A stretch of 54,879 nucleotides of DNA from the NCBI GenBank assembly GCA_032718475.1, contig JAUCBJ010008993.1, positions 1 to 54,879 of the forward strand. Reading direction: 5' to 3'. The stretch comes from Nemertoderma westbladi (lineage: Eukaryota; Xenacoelomorpha; Nemertodermatida; Nemertodermatidae). Made by a program: the position numbers and the translations under genes. The notes under the pieces are model-generated. The model saw nothing but the letters and a program-made list of their open reading frames with translations, was not told where the DNA came from and ran no database searches. Of this stretch, positions 1 to 16,004 are shown piece after piece; the stretch's first letter is position 1, and each line of letters opens with the position of its first letter.

Positions 1-3000
1 AGTACCCTGTGATGGGTGGGAACGTACTGAACTAGTACCCTGTGATGGGTGGGAACGTACTGGACTAGTACCCTGGATGGGCGGGAACTTACTGAACTAG
101 TAGCATGCATGGGCGGGAACGTACTGAACTAGTACCCTGGATGGGCGGGAACTTACTGAACATGTACCATTTTGGGCAGGAACGTACTGAACTAGTACCC
201 TGGATGGTGGGAACGTACTGGACTAGTACCCTGTGATGGGTGGGAACGTACTGAACTAGTACCCTGTGATGGGTGGGAACGTACTGGACTAGTACCCTGG
301 ATGGGCGGGAACTTACTGAACTAGTAGCCTGCATGGGCGGGAACGTACTGAACTAGTACCCTGGATGGGCGGGAACTTACTGAACTTGTACCATTTTGGG
401 CGGGAACGTACTGAACTAGTACCCTGGATGGTGGGAACGTACTGAACTAGTACCCTGTGATGGGCTGGAACGTACTGAACTAGTACCCTGTGATGGGTGG
501 GAACGTACTGGACTAGTACCCTGGATGGGCGGGAACTTACTGAACTAGAACCCTGGATGGGCGGGAACTTACTGAACTAGTACCCTGTGATGGGTGGGAA
601 CGTACTGAACTATTAGCCTGGATGGGCGGGAACGTACTGAACTAGTACCCTGTGATGGACGGGAACGTAATGAACTAGTACCCTGTGATGGGTGGGAACG
701 TACTGAACTAGTACCCTGTGATGGGTGGGAACGTACTGGACTAGTACCCTGGATAGGCGGGAACTTACTGAACTAGTAGCCTGCATGGGCGGGAACGTAC
801 TTAACTAGTACCCTGGATGGGCGGGAACTTACTGAACTTGTACCATTTTGGGCGGGAACGTACTGAACTAGTACCCTGGATGGTGGGAACGTAATGAACT
901 TGTACCCTGTGATGGGTGGGAACGTACTGAACTAGTACCCTGGATGGCGGGAACGTACTGAACTAGTACCCTGGATGGCGGGAACGTACTGGACTAGTAC
1001 CCTGGATGGGCTGGAACGTACTGAACTAGTACCCTGGATGGCTGGAACGTACTGAACTAGTACCCTGTGATGGGATGGAACGTACTGAACTAGTAGCCTG
1101 GATGGGCGGGAACGTACTGAACTAGCACCCTGGATGGGTGGGAACCTACTGAACTAGTACCCTGGATGGGCGGGAGCGTACTGGACTAGTAACCTGTGAT
1201 GGGCTGGAACGTACTGAACTAGTACCCTGGATGGGCGGGAACGTACTGGACTACTACCATGGATGGGCGGGAACGTACTGAAATAGTACCCTGGATGGGC
1301 GGGAACGTACTGAACTAGTACCCTGGATGGGCGGGAACGTACTGTACTAGTACCTTGGATGAGCGGGAACGTACTGAACTAGTACCCTGGATGGGCGGGA
1401 GCGTACTGGACTAGTAACCTGTGATGGGCTGGAACGTACTGAACTAGTACCCTGGATGGGCGGGAACGTACTGGACTACTACCCTGGATGGGCGGGAACG
1501 TACTGGACTACTACCCTGGATGGGCGGGAACGTACTGAAATAGTACCCTGGATGGGCGGGAACGTGCTGAACTAGTAGCCTGGGTGGGCGGGAACGTACT
1601 GAACTAGTACCCTGTGATGGGCGGGAACGTACTGAACTAGTATCCTGTGATGGGTGGGAACTTACTAAACTAGTACCCTGTGATGGGCGGGAACGTACTG
1701 AACTAGTACCCTGGATGGGCGGGAACGTACTGAACTAGTACCCTGGATGGGCGGGAACGTACTGGACTAGTACCCTGTGATGGACGGGAACGTACTGAAC
1801 TAGTACCCTGTGATGGGTGGGAACGTACTGAACTAGTAGTCTGTGATGGGCGGGAATGTACTGAACTAGTACCCTGTGATGGGTGGGAACTTACTGAACT
1901 AGTACCCTGTAATGGACGGGAACGTACTGAACTAGTAGCCTGGATGGGCGGGAACGTACTGAACTAGTACCCTGTGATGGGTGGGAACGTACTGAACTAG
2001 TAGCCTGGATGGGCGGGAACATACTGAACTAGTACCCTGTGATGGGTGGGAACGTACTGAACTAGTACCCTGTGATGGGTGGGAACTTACTGAACTAGTA
2101 CCCTGTGATGGACGGGAACGTACTGAACTAGTAGCCTGGATGGGCGGGAACGTACTGAACTAGTACCCTGTGATGGACGGGAACGTACTGAACTACTACC
2201 CTGGATGGGCGGGAACGTACTGAACTAGTATCCTATGATGGACGGGAACGTACTGAACTAGTACCCTGTGATGGGTGGGAACGTACTGAACTAGTACCCT
2301 GTGATGGGTGGGAACGTACTGAACTAGTACCCTGTGATGGGTGGGAACGTACTGAACTAGTACCCTGTGATGGGTGGGAACGTACTGAACTATTAGCCTG
2401 GATGGGCGGGAACGTACTGAACTAGTACCCTGTGATGGGTGGGAACGTACTGAACTAGTACCCTGTGATGGATGGGAACGTACTGAACTAGTACCCTGTG
2501 ATGGGTGGGAACGTACTGAACTAGTACCCTGTGATGGGTGGGAACGTACTGAACTATTAGCCTGGATGGGCGGGAACGTACTGAACTAGTACCCTGTGAT
2601 GGGTGGGAACGTACTGAACTATTAGCCTGGATGGGCGGGAACGTACTGAACTAGTACCCTGTGATGGGTGGGAACGTACTGAACTATTAGCCTGGATGGA
2701 CTGGAACGTACTGAACTAGTACCCTGTGATGGGTGGGAACGTACTGAACTATTAGCCTGGATGGACGGGAACGTACTGAACTAGTATCCTATGATGGACG
2801 GGAACGTACTGAACTAGTACCCTGGATGGGCGGGAACGTACTGAACTAGTACCCTGGATGGGCGGGAACGTACTGAACTAGTACCCTGTGATGGGCGGGA
2901 ACGTACTGAACTAGTAGCCTGGGTGGGCGGGAACGTACTGAACTAGTACCCTGGATGGGCGGGAACGTACTGAACTAGTACCCTGTGATGGGCGGGAACG

Positions 3001-6000
3001 TACTGAACTAGTACCCTGTGATGGGCGGGAACGTACTGAACTAGTACCCTGTGATGGGCGGGAACGTACTGAACTAGTACCCTGGATGTGTGGGAACTTA
3101 CTGAACTAGTACCCTGTGATGGACGGGAATGTAGTGAACTAGTACCCTGTGATGGACGGGAACGTACTGAACTAGTAGCCTGGATGGGCGGGAACGTACT
3201 GAACTAGTACCCTGTGATGGACGGGAACGTACTGAACTAGTACCCTGTGATGGGTGAGAACGTACTGAACTAGTAGTCTGTGATGGGCGGGAATGTACTG
3301 AACTAGTACCCTGTGATGGGTGGGAACTTACTGAACTAGTACCCTGTGATGGACGGGAACGTACTGAACTAGTAGCCTGGATGGGCGGGAACGTACTGAA
3401 CTAGTACCCTGTGATGGGTGGGAACGTACTGAACTAGTAGCCTGGATGGGCGGGAACATACTGAACTAGTACCCTGTGATGGGTGGGGACGTACTGAACT
3501 AGTACCCTGTGATGGGTGGGAACTTACTGAACTAGTACCCTGTGATGGACGGGAACGTACTGAACTAGTAGCCTGGATGGGCGGGAACGTACTGAACTAG
3601 TACCCTATGATGGACGGGAACGTACTGAACTACTACCCTGGATGGGCGGGAACGTACTGAACTAATATCATATGATGGACGGGAACGTACTGAACTAGTA
3701 CCCTGTGATGGGTGGGAACGTACTGAACTAGTACCCTGTGATGGGTGGGAACGTACTGAACTAGTACCCTGTGATGGATGGGAACGTACTGAACTAGTAC
3801 CCTGTGATGGGTGGGAACGTACTGAACTATTAGCCTGGATGGGCGGGAACGTACTGAACTAGTACCCTGTGATGGGTGGGAACGTACTGAACTAGTACCC
3901 TGTGATGGATGGGAACGTACTGAACTAGTACCCTGTGATGGGTGGGAACTTACTGAAGTAGTACCCTGTGATGGACGGGAACGTACTGAACTAGTAGCCT
4001 GGATGGGCGGGAACGTACTGAACTAGTACCCTGTGATGGACGGGAACGTACTGAACTACTACCCTGGATGGGCGGGAACGTACTGAACTAGTATCCTATG
4101 ATGGACGAGAACGTACTGAACTAGTACCCTGTGATGGGTGGGAACGTACTGAACTATTAGCCAGGATGGGCGGGAACGTACTGAACTAGTACCCTGTGAT
4201 GGACGGGAACGTAATGAACTAGTACCCTGTGATGGGTGGGAACGTACTGGACTAGTACCCTGGATGGGCGGGAACTTACTGAACTAGTAGCCTGCATTGG
4301 CGGGAACGTACTGAACTAGTACCCTGGATGGGCGGGAACTTACTGAACTTGTACAATTTTGGGCGGGAACGTACTGAACTAGTACCCTGGATGGTGGGAA
4401 CGTACTGAACTAGTACCCTGTGATGCGTGGGAACGTACTGAACTAGTACCCTGTGATGGGTGGGAACGTACTGGACTAGTACCCTGGATGGGCGGGAACT
4501 TACTGAACTAGTAGCCTGCATGGGCGGGAACGTACTGAACTAGTACCCTGGATGGGCGGGAACTTACTGAACTTGTACCATTTTGGGCGGGAACGTACTG
4601 AACTAGTACCCTGGATGGTGGGAACGTACTGAACTAGTACCCTGTGATGGGCTGGAACGTACTGAACTAGTACCCTGTGATGGGTGGGAACGTACTGGAC
4701 TAGTACCCTGGATGGGCGGGAACTTACTGAACTAGTACCCTGGATGGGCGGGAACTTACTGAACTAGTACCCTGTGATGGGTGGGAACGTACTGAACTAT
4801 TAGCCTGGATTGGCGGGAACGTACTGAACTAGTACCCTGTGATGGACGGGAACGTAATGAACTAGTACCCTGTGATGGGTGGGAACGTACTGAACTAGTA
4901 CCCTGTGATGGGTGGGAACGTACTGGACTAGTACCCTGGATAGGCGGGAACTTACTGAACTAGTAGCCTGCATGGGCGGGAACGTACTTAACTAGTACCC
5001 TGGATGGGCGGGAACTTACTGAACTTGTACCATTTTGGGCGGGAACGTACTGAACTAGTACCCTGGATGGCGGGAACGTACTGAACTAGTACCCTGGATG
5101 GCGGGAACGTACTGGACTAGTACCCTGGATGGGCTGGAACGTACTGAACTAGTACCCTGGATGGCTGGAACGTACTGAACTAGTACCCTGTGATGGGATG
5201 GAACGTACTGAACTAGTAGCCTGGATGGGCGGGAACGTACTGAACTAGCACCCTGGATGGGTGGGAACCTACTGAACTAGTACCCTGGATGGGCGGGAGC
5301 GTACTGGACTAGTACCCTGGATGGGCGGGAACGTACTGGACTACTACCCTGGATGGGCGGGAACGTACTGAAATAGTACCCTGGATGGGCGGGAACGTAC
5401 TGAACTAGTACCCTGGATGGGCGGGAACGTACTGTACTAGTACCTTGGATGGGCGGGAACGTACTGAACTAATACCCTGTGATGGACTGAAACGTACTGA
5501 ACTAGTATCCTGTGATGGGTGGGAACTTACTAAACTAGTACCCTGTGACGGGCGGGAACGTACTGAACTAGTACCCTGGATGGGCGGGAACGTACTGAAC
5601 TAGTACCCTGGATGGGCGGGAACGTACTGGACTAGTACCCTGTGATGGGTGGGAACGTACTGAACTAGTAGTCTGTGATGGGCGGGAATGTACTGAACTA
5701 GTACCCTGTGATGGGTGGGAACTTACTGAACTAGTACCCTGTGATGGACGGGAACGTACTGAACTAGTAGCCTGGATGGGCGGGAACGTACTGAACTAGT
5801 ACCCTGTGATGGGTGGGAACGTACTGAACTAGTAGCCTGGATGGGCGGGAACATACTGAACTAGTACCCTGTGATGGGTGGGAACGTACTGAACTAGTAC
5901 CCTGTGATGGGTGGGAACTTACTGAACTAGTACCCTGTGATGGACGGGAACGTACTGAACTAGTAGCCTGGATGGGCGGGAACGTACTGAACTAGTACCC

Positions 6001-9000
6001 TGTGATGGACGGGAACGTACTGAACTACTACCCTGGATGGGCGGGAACGTACTGAACTAGTATCCTATGATGGACGGGAACGTACTGAACTAGTACCCTG
6101 TGATGGGTGGGAACGTACTGAACTAGTACCCTGTGATGGGTGGGAACGTACTGAACTAGTACCCTGTGATGGGTGGGAACGTACTGAACTAGTACCCTGT
6201 GATGGGTGGAACGTACTGAACTATTAGCCTGGATGGGCGGGAACGTACTGAACTAGTACCCTGTGATGGGTGGGAACGTACTGAACTAGTACCCTGTGAT
6301 GGATGGGAACGTACTGAACTAGTACCCTGTGATGGGTGGGAACGTACTGAACTAGTACCCTGTGATGGGTGGGAACGTACTGAACTATTAGCCTGGATGG
6401 GCGGGAACGTACTGAACTAGTACCCTGTGATGGGTGGGAACGTACTGAACTATTAGCCTGGATGGGCGGGAACGTACTGAACTAGTACCCTGTGATGGGT
6501 GGGAACGTACTGAACTATTAGCCTGGATGGACGGGAACGTACTGAACTAGTACCCTGTGATGGGTGGGAACGTACTGAACTATTAGCCTGGATGGACGGG
6601 AACGTACTGAACTAGTATCCTATGATGGACGGGAACGTACTGAACTAGTACCCTGTGATGGGTGGGAACGTACTGAACTAGTACCCTGTGATGGACGGGA
6701 ACGTACTGAACTAGTAGCCTGGATGGGCGGGAACGTACTGAACTAGTACCCTGTGATGGACGGGAACGTACTGAACTACTACCCTGGATGGGCGGGAACG
6801 TACTGAACTAGTATCCTATGATGGACGGGAACGTACTGAACTAGTACCCTGTGATGGGTGGGAACGTACTGAACTATTAGCCTGGATGGGCGGGAACGTA
6901 CTGAACTAGTACCCTGTGATGGGTGGGAACGTACTGAACTATTAGCCTGGATGGACGGGAACGTACTGAACTAGTATCCTATGATGGACGGGAACGTACT
7001 GAACTAGTACCCTGTGATGGGTGGGAACGTACTGAACTATTAGCCTGGATGGGCGGGAACGTACTGAACTAGTACCCTGTGATGGACGGGAACGTAATGA
7101 ACTAGTACCCTGTGATGGGTGGGAACGTACTGAACTAGTACCCTGGATGTGTGGGAACTTACTGAACTAGTACCCTGTGATGGACGGGAACGTAGTGAAC
7201 TAGTACCCTGTGATGGACGGGAACGTACTGAACTAGTAGCCTGCATGGGCGGGAACGTACTGAACTAGTACCCTGGATGGGCGGGAACGTACTGAACTAG
7301 TACCCTGTGATGGACGGGAACGTACTGAACTAGTAGTCTGTGATGGGCGGGAATGTACTGAACTAGTACCCTGTGATGGACGGGAACGTACTGAACTAGT
7401 ACCCTGTGATGGGTGGGAACGTACTGAACTACTACCCTGTGATGGGTGGGAACGTACTGAACTAGTACCCTGTGATGGGTGGGAACTTACTGATCTAGTA
7501 CCCTGTGATGGACGGGAACGTACTGAACTAGTAGCCTGGATGGGCGGGAACGTACTGAACTAGTACCCTGTGATGGGTGGGAACGTACTGAACTAGTAGC
7601 CTGGATGGGCGGGAACATACTGAACTAGTACCCTGTGATGGGTGGGAACGTACTGAACTAGTACCCTGTGATGGACGGGAACGTACTGAACTAGTAGCCT
7701 GGATGGGCGGGAACGTACTGAACTAGTACCCTGTGATGGGTGGGAACGTACTGAACTGTAGCCTGGATGGGCGGGAACGTACTGAACTAGTAGCCTGGAT
7801 GGGCGGGAACGTACTGAACTAGTACCCTGTGATGGGTGGGAACGTACTGAACTAGTAGCCTGTGATGGGTGGGAACTTACTGATCTAGTACCCTGTGATG
7901 GACGGGAACGTACTGAACTAGTAGCCTGGATGGGCGGGAACGTACTGAACTAGTACCCTGTGATGGGTGGGAACTTACTGATCTAGTACCCTGTGATGGA
8001 CGGGAACGTACTGAACTAGTAGCCTGGATGGGCGGGAACGTACTGAACTAGTACCCTGTGATGGGTGGGAACGTACTGAACTAGTACCCTGGATGGGCGG
8101 GAACGTACTGAACTAGTACCCTGTGATGGGTGGGAACGTACTGAACTAGTACCCTGTGATGGGTGGGAACGTACTGAACTAGTACCCTGTGATGGGCGGG
8201 AACGTACTGAACTAGTACCCTGTGATGGGCGGGAACGTACTGAACTAGTACCCTGTGATGGACGGGAACGTACTGAACTACTACCCTGGATGGGCGGGAA
8301 CGTACTGAACTAGTATCCTATAATGGACGAGAACGTACTGAACTAGTACCCTGTGATGGGTGGGAACGTACTGAACTATTAGCCAGGATGGGCGGGAACG
8401 TACTGAACTAGTACCCTGTGATGGACGGGAACGTAATGAACTAGTACCCTGTGATGGGTGGGAACGTACTGAACTAGTACCCTGTGATGGGTGGGAACGT
8501 ACTGGACTAGTACCCTGTATGGGCGGGAACTTACTGAACTAGTAGCCTGCATGGGCGGGAACGTACTGAACTAGTACCCTGGATGGGCGGGAACTTACTG
8601 AACTTGTACCATTTTGGGCGGGAACGTACTGAACTAGTACCCTGGATGGGCGGGAACTTACTGAACTTGTACCATTTTGGGCGGGAACGTACTGAACTAG
8701 TACCCTGGATGGTGGGAACGTACTGAACTAGTACCCTGTGATGGGTGGGAACGTACTGGACTAGTACCCTGTGATGGGTGGGAACGTACTGAACTAGTAG
8801 CCTGCATGGGCGGGAACGTACTGAACTAGTACCCTGGATGGGCGGGAACTTACTGAACTTGTACCATTTTTGGCGGGAACGTACTGAACTAGTACCCTGG
8901 ATGGGCGGGAACGTACCGGACTACTACCCTGGATGGGTGGGAACGTACTGAACTAGTACCATGGATGGGCGGGAACGTACTGGACTAGTACCCTGGATGG

Positions 9001-12000
9001 TGGGAACGTACTGAACTAGTACCCTGTGATGGGCTGGAACGTACTGAACTAGTACCCTGTGATGGGTGGGAACGTACTGGACTAGTACCCTGTGATGGGT
9101 GGGAACGTACTGGACTAGTACCCTGGATGGGCGGGAACGTACTGAACTAGTACCCTGTGATGGGTGGGAACGTACTGAACTAGTACCCTGGATGGGCGGG
9201 AACTTACTGAACTAGTACCCTGGATGGTGGGAACGTACTGAACTAGTACCCTGTGATGGGCTGGAACGTACTGAACTAGTACCCTGTGATGGACGGGAAC
9301 GTACTGAACTAGTAGCCTGGATGGGCGGGAACGTACTGAACTAGTACCCTGTGATGGACGGGAACGTACTGAACTAGTAGCCTGGATGGGCGGGAACGTA
9401 CTGAACTTGTACCCTGTGATGGGTGGGAACGTACTGAACTAGTACCCTGGATGGACGGGAACGTACTGAACTAGTAGCCTGGATGGGCGGGAACGTACTG
9501 AACTAGTACCCTGTGATGGGCGGGAACGTACTGAACTAGTACCCTGTGATGGGTGGGAACGTACTGGACTAGTACCCTGTGATGGGTGGGAACGTACTGG
9601 ACTAGTACCCTGGATGGGCGGGAACGTACTGAACTAGTACCCTGTGATGGGTGGGAACGTACTGAACTAGTACCCTGTGATGGGCTGGAACGTACTGAAC
9701 TAGTACCCTGTGATGGGTGGGAACGTTCTGGACTAGTACCCTGTGATGGGTGGGAACGTACTGGACTAGTACCCTGGATGGGCGGGAACTTACTGAACTA
9801 GTAGCCTGCATGGGCGGTAACGTACTGAACTAGTACCCTGGATGGGCGGGAACTTACTGAACTAGTACCCTGTGATGGGTGGGAACGTACTGAACTATTA
9901 GCCTGGATGGGCGGGAACGTACTGAACTAGTACCCTGTGATGGACGGGAACGTAATGAACTAGTACCCTGTGATGGGTGGGAACGTACTGAACTAGTACC
10001 CTGTGATGGGTGGGAACGTACTGGACTAGTACCCTGGATAGGCGGGAACTTACTGAACTAGTAGCCTGCATGGGCGGGAACGTACTTAACTAGTACCCTG
10101 GATGGGCGGGAACTTACTGAACTTGTACCATTTTGGGCGGGAACGTACTGAACTAGTACCCTGGATGGGCTGGAACGTACTGAACTAGTACCCTGGATGG
10201 TGGGAACGTACTGAACTAGTACCCTGGATGGTGGGAACGTAATGAACTAGTACCCTGGATGGGCGGGAACGTACTGAACTAGCACCCTGGATGGGCGGGA
10301 ACGTACTGAACTAGCACCCTGGATGGGCGGAAACGTACTGAACTAGTACCCTGTGATGGGTGGGAACGTACTGAACTAGTACCCTGTGATGGGTGGGAAC
10401 GTACTGAACTAGTACCCTGTGATGGGTGGGAACGTACTGAACTAGTACCCTGTGATGGGTGGGAACGTACTGAACTAGTACCCTGGATGGCGGGAACGTA
10501 CTGGACTAGTACCCTGGATGGGCTGGAACGTACTGAACTAGTACCCTGGATGGCTGCAACGTACTGAACTAGTACCCTGTGATGGGATGGAACGTACTGA
10601 ACTAGTACCCTGGATGGGCGGGAACTTACTGAACTTGTACCATTTTGGGCGGGAACGTACTGAACTAGTACCCTGGATGGGCGGGAACTTACTGAACTTG
10701 TACCATTTTGGGCGGGAACGTACTGAACTAGTACCCTGGATGGTGGGAACGTACTGAACTAGTACCCTGTGATGGGTGGGAACGTACTGGACTAGTACCC
10801 TGTGATGGGTGGGAACGTACTGAACTAGTAGCCTGCATGGGCGGGAACGTACTGAACTAGTACCCTGGATGGGCGGGAACTTACTGAACTTGTACCATTT
10901 TGGGCGGGAACGTACTGAACTAGTACCCTGGATGGGCGGGAACGTACCGGACTACTACCCTGGATGGGTGGGAACGTACTGAACTAGTACCATGGATGGG
11001 CGGGAACGTACTGGACTAGTACCCTGGATGGTGGGAACGTACTGAACTAGTACCCTGTGATGGGCTGGAACGTACTGAACTAGTACCCTGTGATGGGTGG
11101 GAACGTACTGGACTAGTACCCTGTGATGGGTGGGAACGTACTGGACTAGTACCCTGGATGGGCGGGAACGTACTGAACTAGTACCCTGTGATGGGTGGGA
11201 ACGTACTGAACTAGTACCCTGGATGGGCGGGAACTTACTGAACTAGTACCCTGGATGGTGGGAACGTACTGAACTAGTACCCTGTGATGGGCTGGAACGT
11301 ACTGAACTAGTACCCTGTGATGGACGGGAACGTACTGAACTAGTAGCCTGGATGGGCGGGAACGTACTGAACTAGTACCCTGTGATGGACGGGAACGTAC
11401 TGAACTAGTAGCCTGGATGGGCGGGAACGTACTGAACTTGTACCCTGTGATGGGTGGGAACGTACTGAACTAGTACCCTGGATGGACGGGAACGTACTGA
11501 ACTAGTAGCCTGGATGGGCGGGAACGTACTGAACTAGTACCCTGTGATGGGCGGGAACGTACTGAACTAGTACCCTGTGATGGGTGGGAACGTACTGGAC
11601 TAGTACCCTGTGATGGGTGGGAACGTACTGGACTAGTACCCTGGATGGGCGGGAACGTACTGAACTAGTACCCTGTGATGGGTGGGAACGTACTGAACTA
11701 GTACCCTGTGATGGGCTGGAACGTACTGAACTAGTACCCTGTGATGGGTGGGAACGTTCTGGACTAGTACCCTGTGATGGGTGGGAACGTACTGGACTAG
11801 TACCCTGGATGGGCGGGAACTTACTGAACTAGTAGCCTGCATGGGCGGTAACGTACTGAACTAGTACCCTGGATGGGCGGGAACTTACTGAACTAGTACC
11901 CTGTGATGGGTGGGAACGTACTGAACTATTAGCCTGGATGGGCGGGAACGTACTGAACTAGTACCCTGTGATGGACGGGAACGTAATGAACTAGTACCCT

Positions 12001-15000
12001 GTGATGGGTGGGAACGTACTGAACTAGTACCCTGTGATGGGTGGGAACGTACTGGACTAGTACCCTGGATAGGCGGGAACTTACTGAACTAGTAGCCTGC
12101 ATGGGCGGGAACGTACTTAACTAGTACCCTGGATGGGCGGGAACTTACTGAACTTGTACCATTTTGGGCGGGAACGTACTGAACTAGTACCCTGGATGGG
12201 CTGGAACGTACTGAACTAGTACCCTGGATGGGCTGGAACGTACTGAACTAGTACCCTGGATGGTGGGAACGTACTGAACTAGTACCCTGGATGGTGGGAA
12301 CGTAATGAACTAGTACCCTGGATGGGCGGGAACGTACTGAACTAGCACCCTGGATGGGCGGGAACGTACTGAACTAGCACCCTGGATGGGCGGAAACGTA
12401 CTGAACTAGTACCCTGTGATGGGTGGGAACGTACTGAACTAGTACCCTGTGATGGGTGGGAACGTACTGAACTAGTACCCTGTGATGGGTGGGAACGTAC
12501 TGAACTAGTACCCTGTGATGGGTGGGAACGTACTGAACTAGTACCCTGGATGGCGGGAACGTACTGGACTAGTACCCTGGATGGGCTGGAACGTACTGAA
12601 CTAGTACCCTGGATGGCTGCAACGTACTGAACTAGTACCCTGTGATGGGATGGAACGTACTGAACTAGTACCCTGGATGGGCGGGAACTTACTGAACTTG
12701 TACCATTTTGGGCGGGAACGTACTGAACTAGTACCCTGGATGGGCGGGAACTTACTGAACTTGTACCATTTTGGGCGGGAACGTACTGAACTAGTACCCT
12801 GGATGGTGGGAACGTACTGAACTAGTACCCTGTGATGGGTGGGAACGTACTGGACTAGTACCCTGTGATGGGTGGGAACGTACTGAACTAGTACCCTGCA
12901 TGGGCGGGAACGTACTGAACTAGTACCCTGGATGGGCGGGAACTTACTGAACTTGTACCATTTTGGGCGGGAACGTACTGAACTAGTACCCTGGATGGGC
13001 GGGAACGTACCGGACTACTACCCTGGATGGGTGGGAACGTACTGAACTAGTACCATGGATGGGCGGGAACGTACTGGACTAGTACCCTGGATGGTGGGAA
13101 CGTACTGAACTAGTACCCTGTGATGGGCTGGAACGTACTGAACTAGTACCCTGTGATGGGTGGGAACGTACTGGACTAGTACCCTGTGATGGGTGGGAAC
13201 GTACTGGACTAGTACCCTGGATGGGCGGGAACGTACTGAACTAGTACCCTGTGATGGGTGGGAACGTACTGAACTAGTACCCTGGATGGGCGGGAACGTA
13301 CTGAACTAGTACCCTGGATGGTGGGAACGTACTGAACTAGTACCCTGTGATGGGCTGGAACGTACTGAACTAGTACCCTGTGATGGACGGGAACGTACTG
13401 AACTAGTAGCCTGGATGGGCGGGAACGTACTGAACTAGTACCCTGTGATGGACGGGAACGTACTGAACTAGTAGCCTGGATGGGCGGGAACGTACTGAAC
13501 TTGTACCCTGTGATGGGTGGGAACGTACTGAACTAGTACCCTGGATGGGCGGGAACGTACTGAACTAGTAGCCTGGATGGGCGGGAACGTACTGAACTAG
13601 TACCCTGTGATGGGCGGGAACGTACTGAACTAGTACCCTGTGATGGGTGGGAACGTACTGGACTAGTACCCTGTGATGGGTGGGAACGTACTGGACTAGT
13701 ACCCTGGATGGGCGGGAACGTACTGAACTAGTACCCTGTGATGGGTGGGAACGTACTGAACTAGTACCCTGTGATGGGCTGGAACGTACTGAACTAGTAC
13801 CCTGTGATGGGTGGGAACGTTCTGGACTAGTACCCTGTGATGGGTGGGAACGTACTGGACTAGTACCCTGGATGGGCGGGAACTTACTGAACTAGTAGCC
13901 TGCATGGGCGGTAACGTACTGAACTAGTACCCTGGATGGGCGGGAACTTACTGAACTAGTACCCTGTGATGGGTGGGAACGTACTGAACTATTAGCCTGG
14001 ATGGGCGGGAACGTACTGAACTAGTACCCTGTGATGGACGGGAACGTAATGAACTAGTACCCTGTGATGGGTGGGAACGTACTGAACTAGTACCCTGTGA
14101 TGGGTGGGAACGTACTGGACTAGTACCCTGGATAGGCGGGAACTTACTGAACTAGTAGCCTGCATGGGCGGGAACGTACTTAACTAGTACCCTGGATGGG
14201 CGGGAACTTACTGAACTTGTACCATTTTGGGCGGGAACGTACTGAACTAGTACCCTGGATGGGCTGGAACGTACTGAACTAGTACCCTGGATGGTGGGAA
14301 CGTACTGAACTAGTACCCTGGATGGTGGGAACGTAATGAACTAGTACCCTGGATGGGCGGGAACGTACTGAACTAGCACCCTGGATGGGCGGGAACGTAC
14401 TGAACTAGCACCCTGGATGGGCGGAAACGTACTGAACTAGTACCCTGTGATGGGTGGGAACGTACTGAACTAGTACCCTGTGATGGGTGGGAACGTACTG
14501 AACTAGTACCCTGTGATGGGTGGGAACGTACTGAACTAGTACCCTGTGATGGGTGGGAACGTACTGAACTAGTACCCTGGATGGCGGGAACGTACTGGAC
14601 TAGTACCCTGGATGGGCTGGAACGTACTGAACTAGTACCCTGGATGGCTGCAACGTACTGAACTAGTACCCTGTGATGGGATGGAACGTACTGAACTAGT
14701 AGCCTGGATGGGCAGGAACGTACTGAACTAGCACCCTGGATGGGTGGGAACCTACTGAACTAGTACCCTGGATGGGCGGGAGCGTACTGGACTAGTAACC
14801 TGTGATGGGCTGGAACGTACTGAACTAGTACCCTGGATGGGCGGGAACGTACTGGACTACTACCCTGGATGGGCGGGAACGTACTGAAATAGTACCCTGG
14901 ATGGGCGGGAACGTACTGAACTAGTACCCTGGATGGACGGGAACGTACTGTACTAGTACCTTGGATGGGCGGGAACGTACTGAACTAATACCCTGTGATG

Positions 15001-16004
15001 GGCTGAAACGTACTGAACTAGTATCCTGTGATGGGTGGGAACTTACTAAACTAGTACCCTGTGATGGGCGGGAACGTACTGAACTAGTACCCTGGATGGG
15101 CGGGAACGTACTGAACTAGTACCCTGGATGGGCGGGAACGTACTGGACTAGTACCCTGGATGGGCGGGAACGTACTGGACTAGTACCATGTGTTGGGCTG
15201 GAACGTACTGAACTAGTACCCTGTGATGGGCGGGAACGTACTGGACTAGTACCCTGTGATGGGCGGGAACGTACTGAACAAGTACCCTGGATGGGTGGGA
15301 ACGTACTGGACTAGTACCCGGTGTTGGGCGGGAACGTACTGAACTAGTACCCTGGATCGGCGGGAACGTACTGGACTAGTACTCTGTGATGGGCTGGAAC
15401 GTACTGAACTAGTACCCTGGATGGGAGGGAACGTACTGAACTAGTACCCTGTGATGGACGGGAACGTCCTGAACTAGTACCCTGGATGGGCGGGAACGTA
15501 CTGAACTAGTACCCTGGATGGGCGGGAACGTACTGAACTAGTACCCAGGATGGGCGGGAACGTACCGGACTACTACCCTGGATGGGTGGGAATGTACTGA
15601 ACTAGTACCCTGTGATGGGTGGGAACGTACTGAACTAGTACCCTGTGATGGGTGGGAACTTACTGAACTAGTACCCTGTGATGGGTGGGAACGTACTGAA
15701 CTAGGACCCTGGATGGGCGGGAACGTGCTGAACTAGTACCCTGTCATGGGTGGGAACTTACTGAACTAGTACCCTGGATGGGCGGGAACGTACTGAACTA
15801 GTACCCTGTGATGGGTGGGAACGTACTGAACTAGTACCCTGTGATGGGTGGGAACTTACTGAACTAGTACCCTGTGATGGGCGGGAACGTACTGAACTAG
15901 TACCCTGTGATGTGTGGGAACGTACTGAACTAGTACCCTGGATGGGAGGGAACGTACTGAACTAGTACCCTGGATGGGCGGGGACGTACTGAACTAGTAG
16001 CCTG
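1..16004. repeat. Minisatellite array, 31-33 bp units, about 490 copies
   Basis: The whole stretch is a head-to-tail array with unit lengths of 31, 32 and 33 bp. The commonest units begin GTGATGGGTGGGAACGTACT or GGATGGGCGGGAACGTACT and continue GAACTAGTACCCT. Variants carry GGACTAGTA, GAACTATTAGCCT, GAACTTGTACCATTTTGGG or GGACGGG. The array begins before base 1 and ends at GTAGCCTG near 16004. Short ORFs appear on both strands because runs of 33-bp units keep frame, but 31- and 32-bp units break every frame, so I regard the array as non-coding. The copy number is estimated as length divided by about 32.5. The array lies in an intron, judging by the acceptor and exon directly to its right. Confidence 0.97.
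8570..14695. repeat. Three tandem higher-order copies (~2.03 kb) within the minisatellite
   Basis: The same ordered series of variant units recurs at offsets of 2031 and 2063 bp. An identical 216-bp open stretch occurs at 9586, 11617 and 13680. Approximate copies are 8570-10600, 10601-12663 and 12664-14695. The middle copy is longer by one 32-bp unit (a duplicated GGATGGGCTGG unit near 12210). A wider relation also exists: the unit order at 1-1500 recurs at an offset of 4187 (for example the rare GGATAGGCGG unit at 751 and 4938), and the same variants reappear inside the 2-kb copies. Confidence 0.9.
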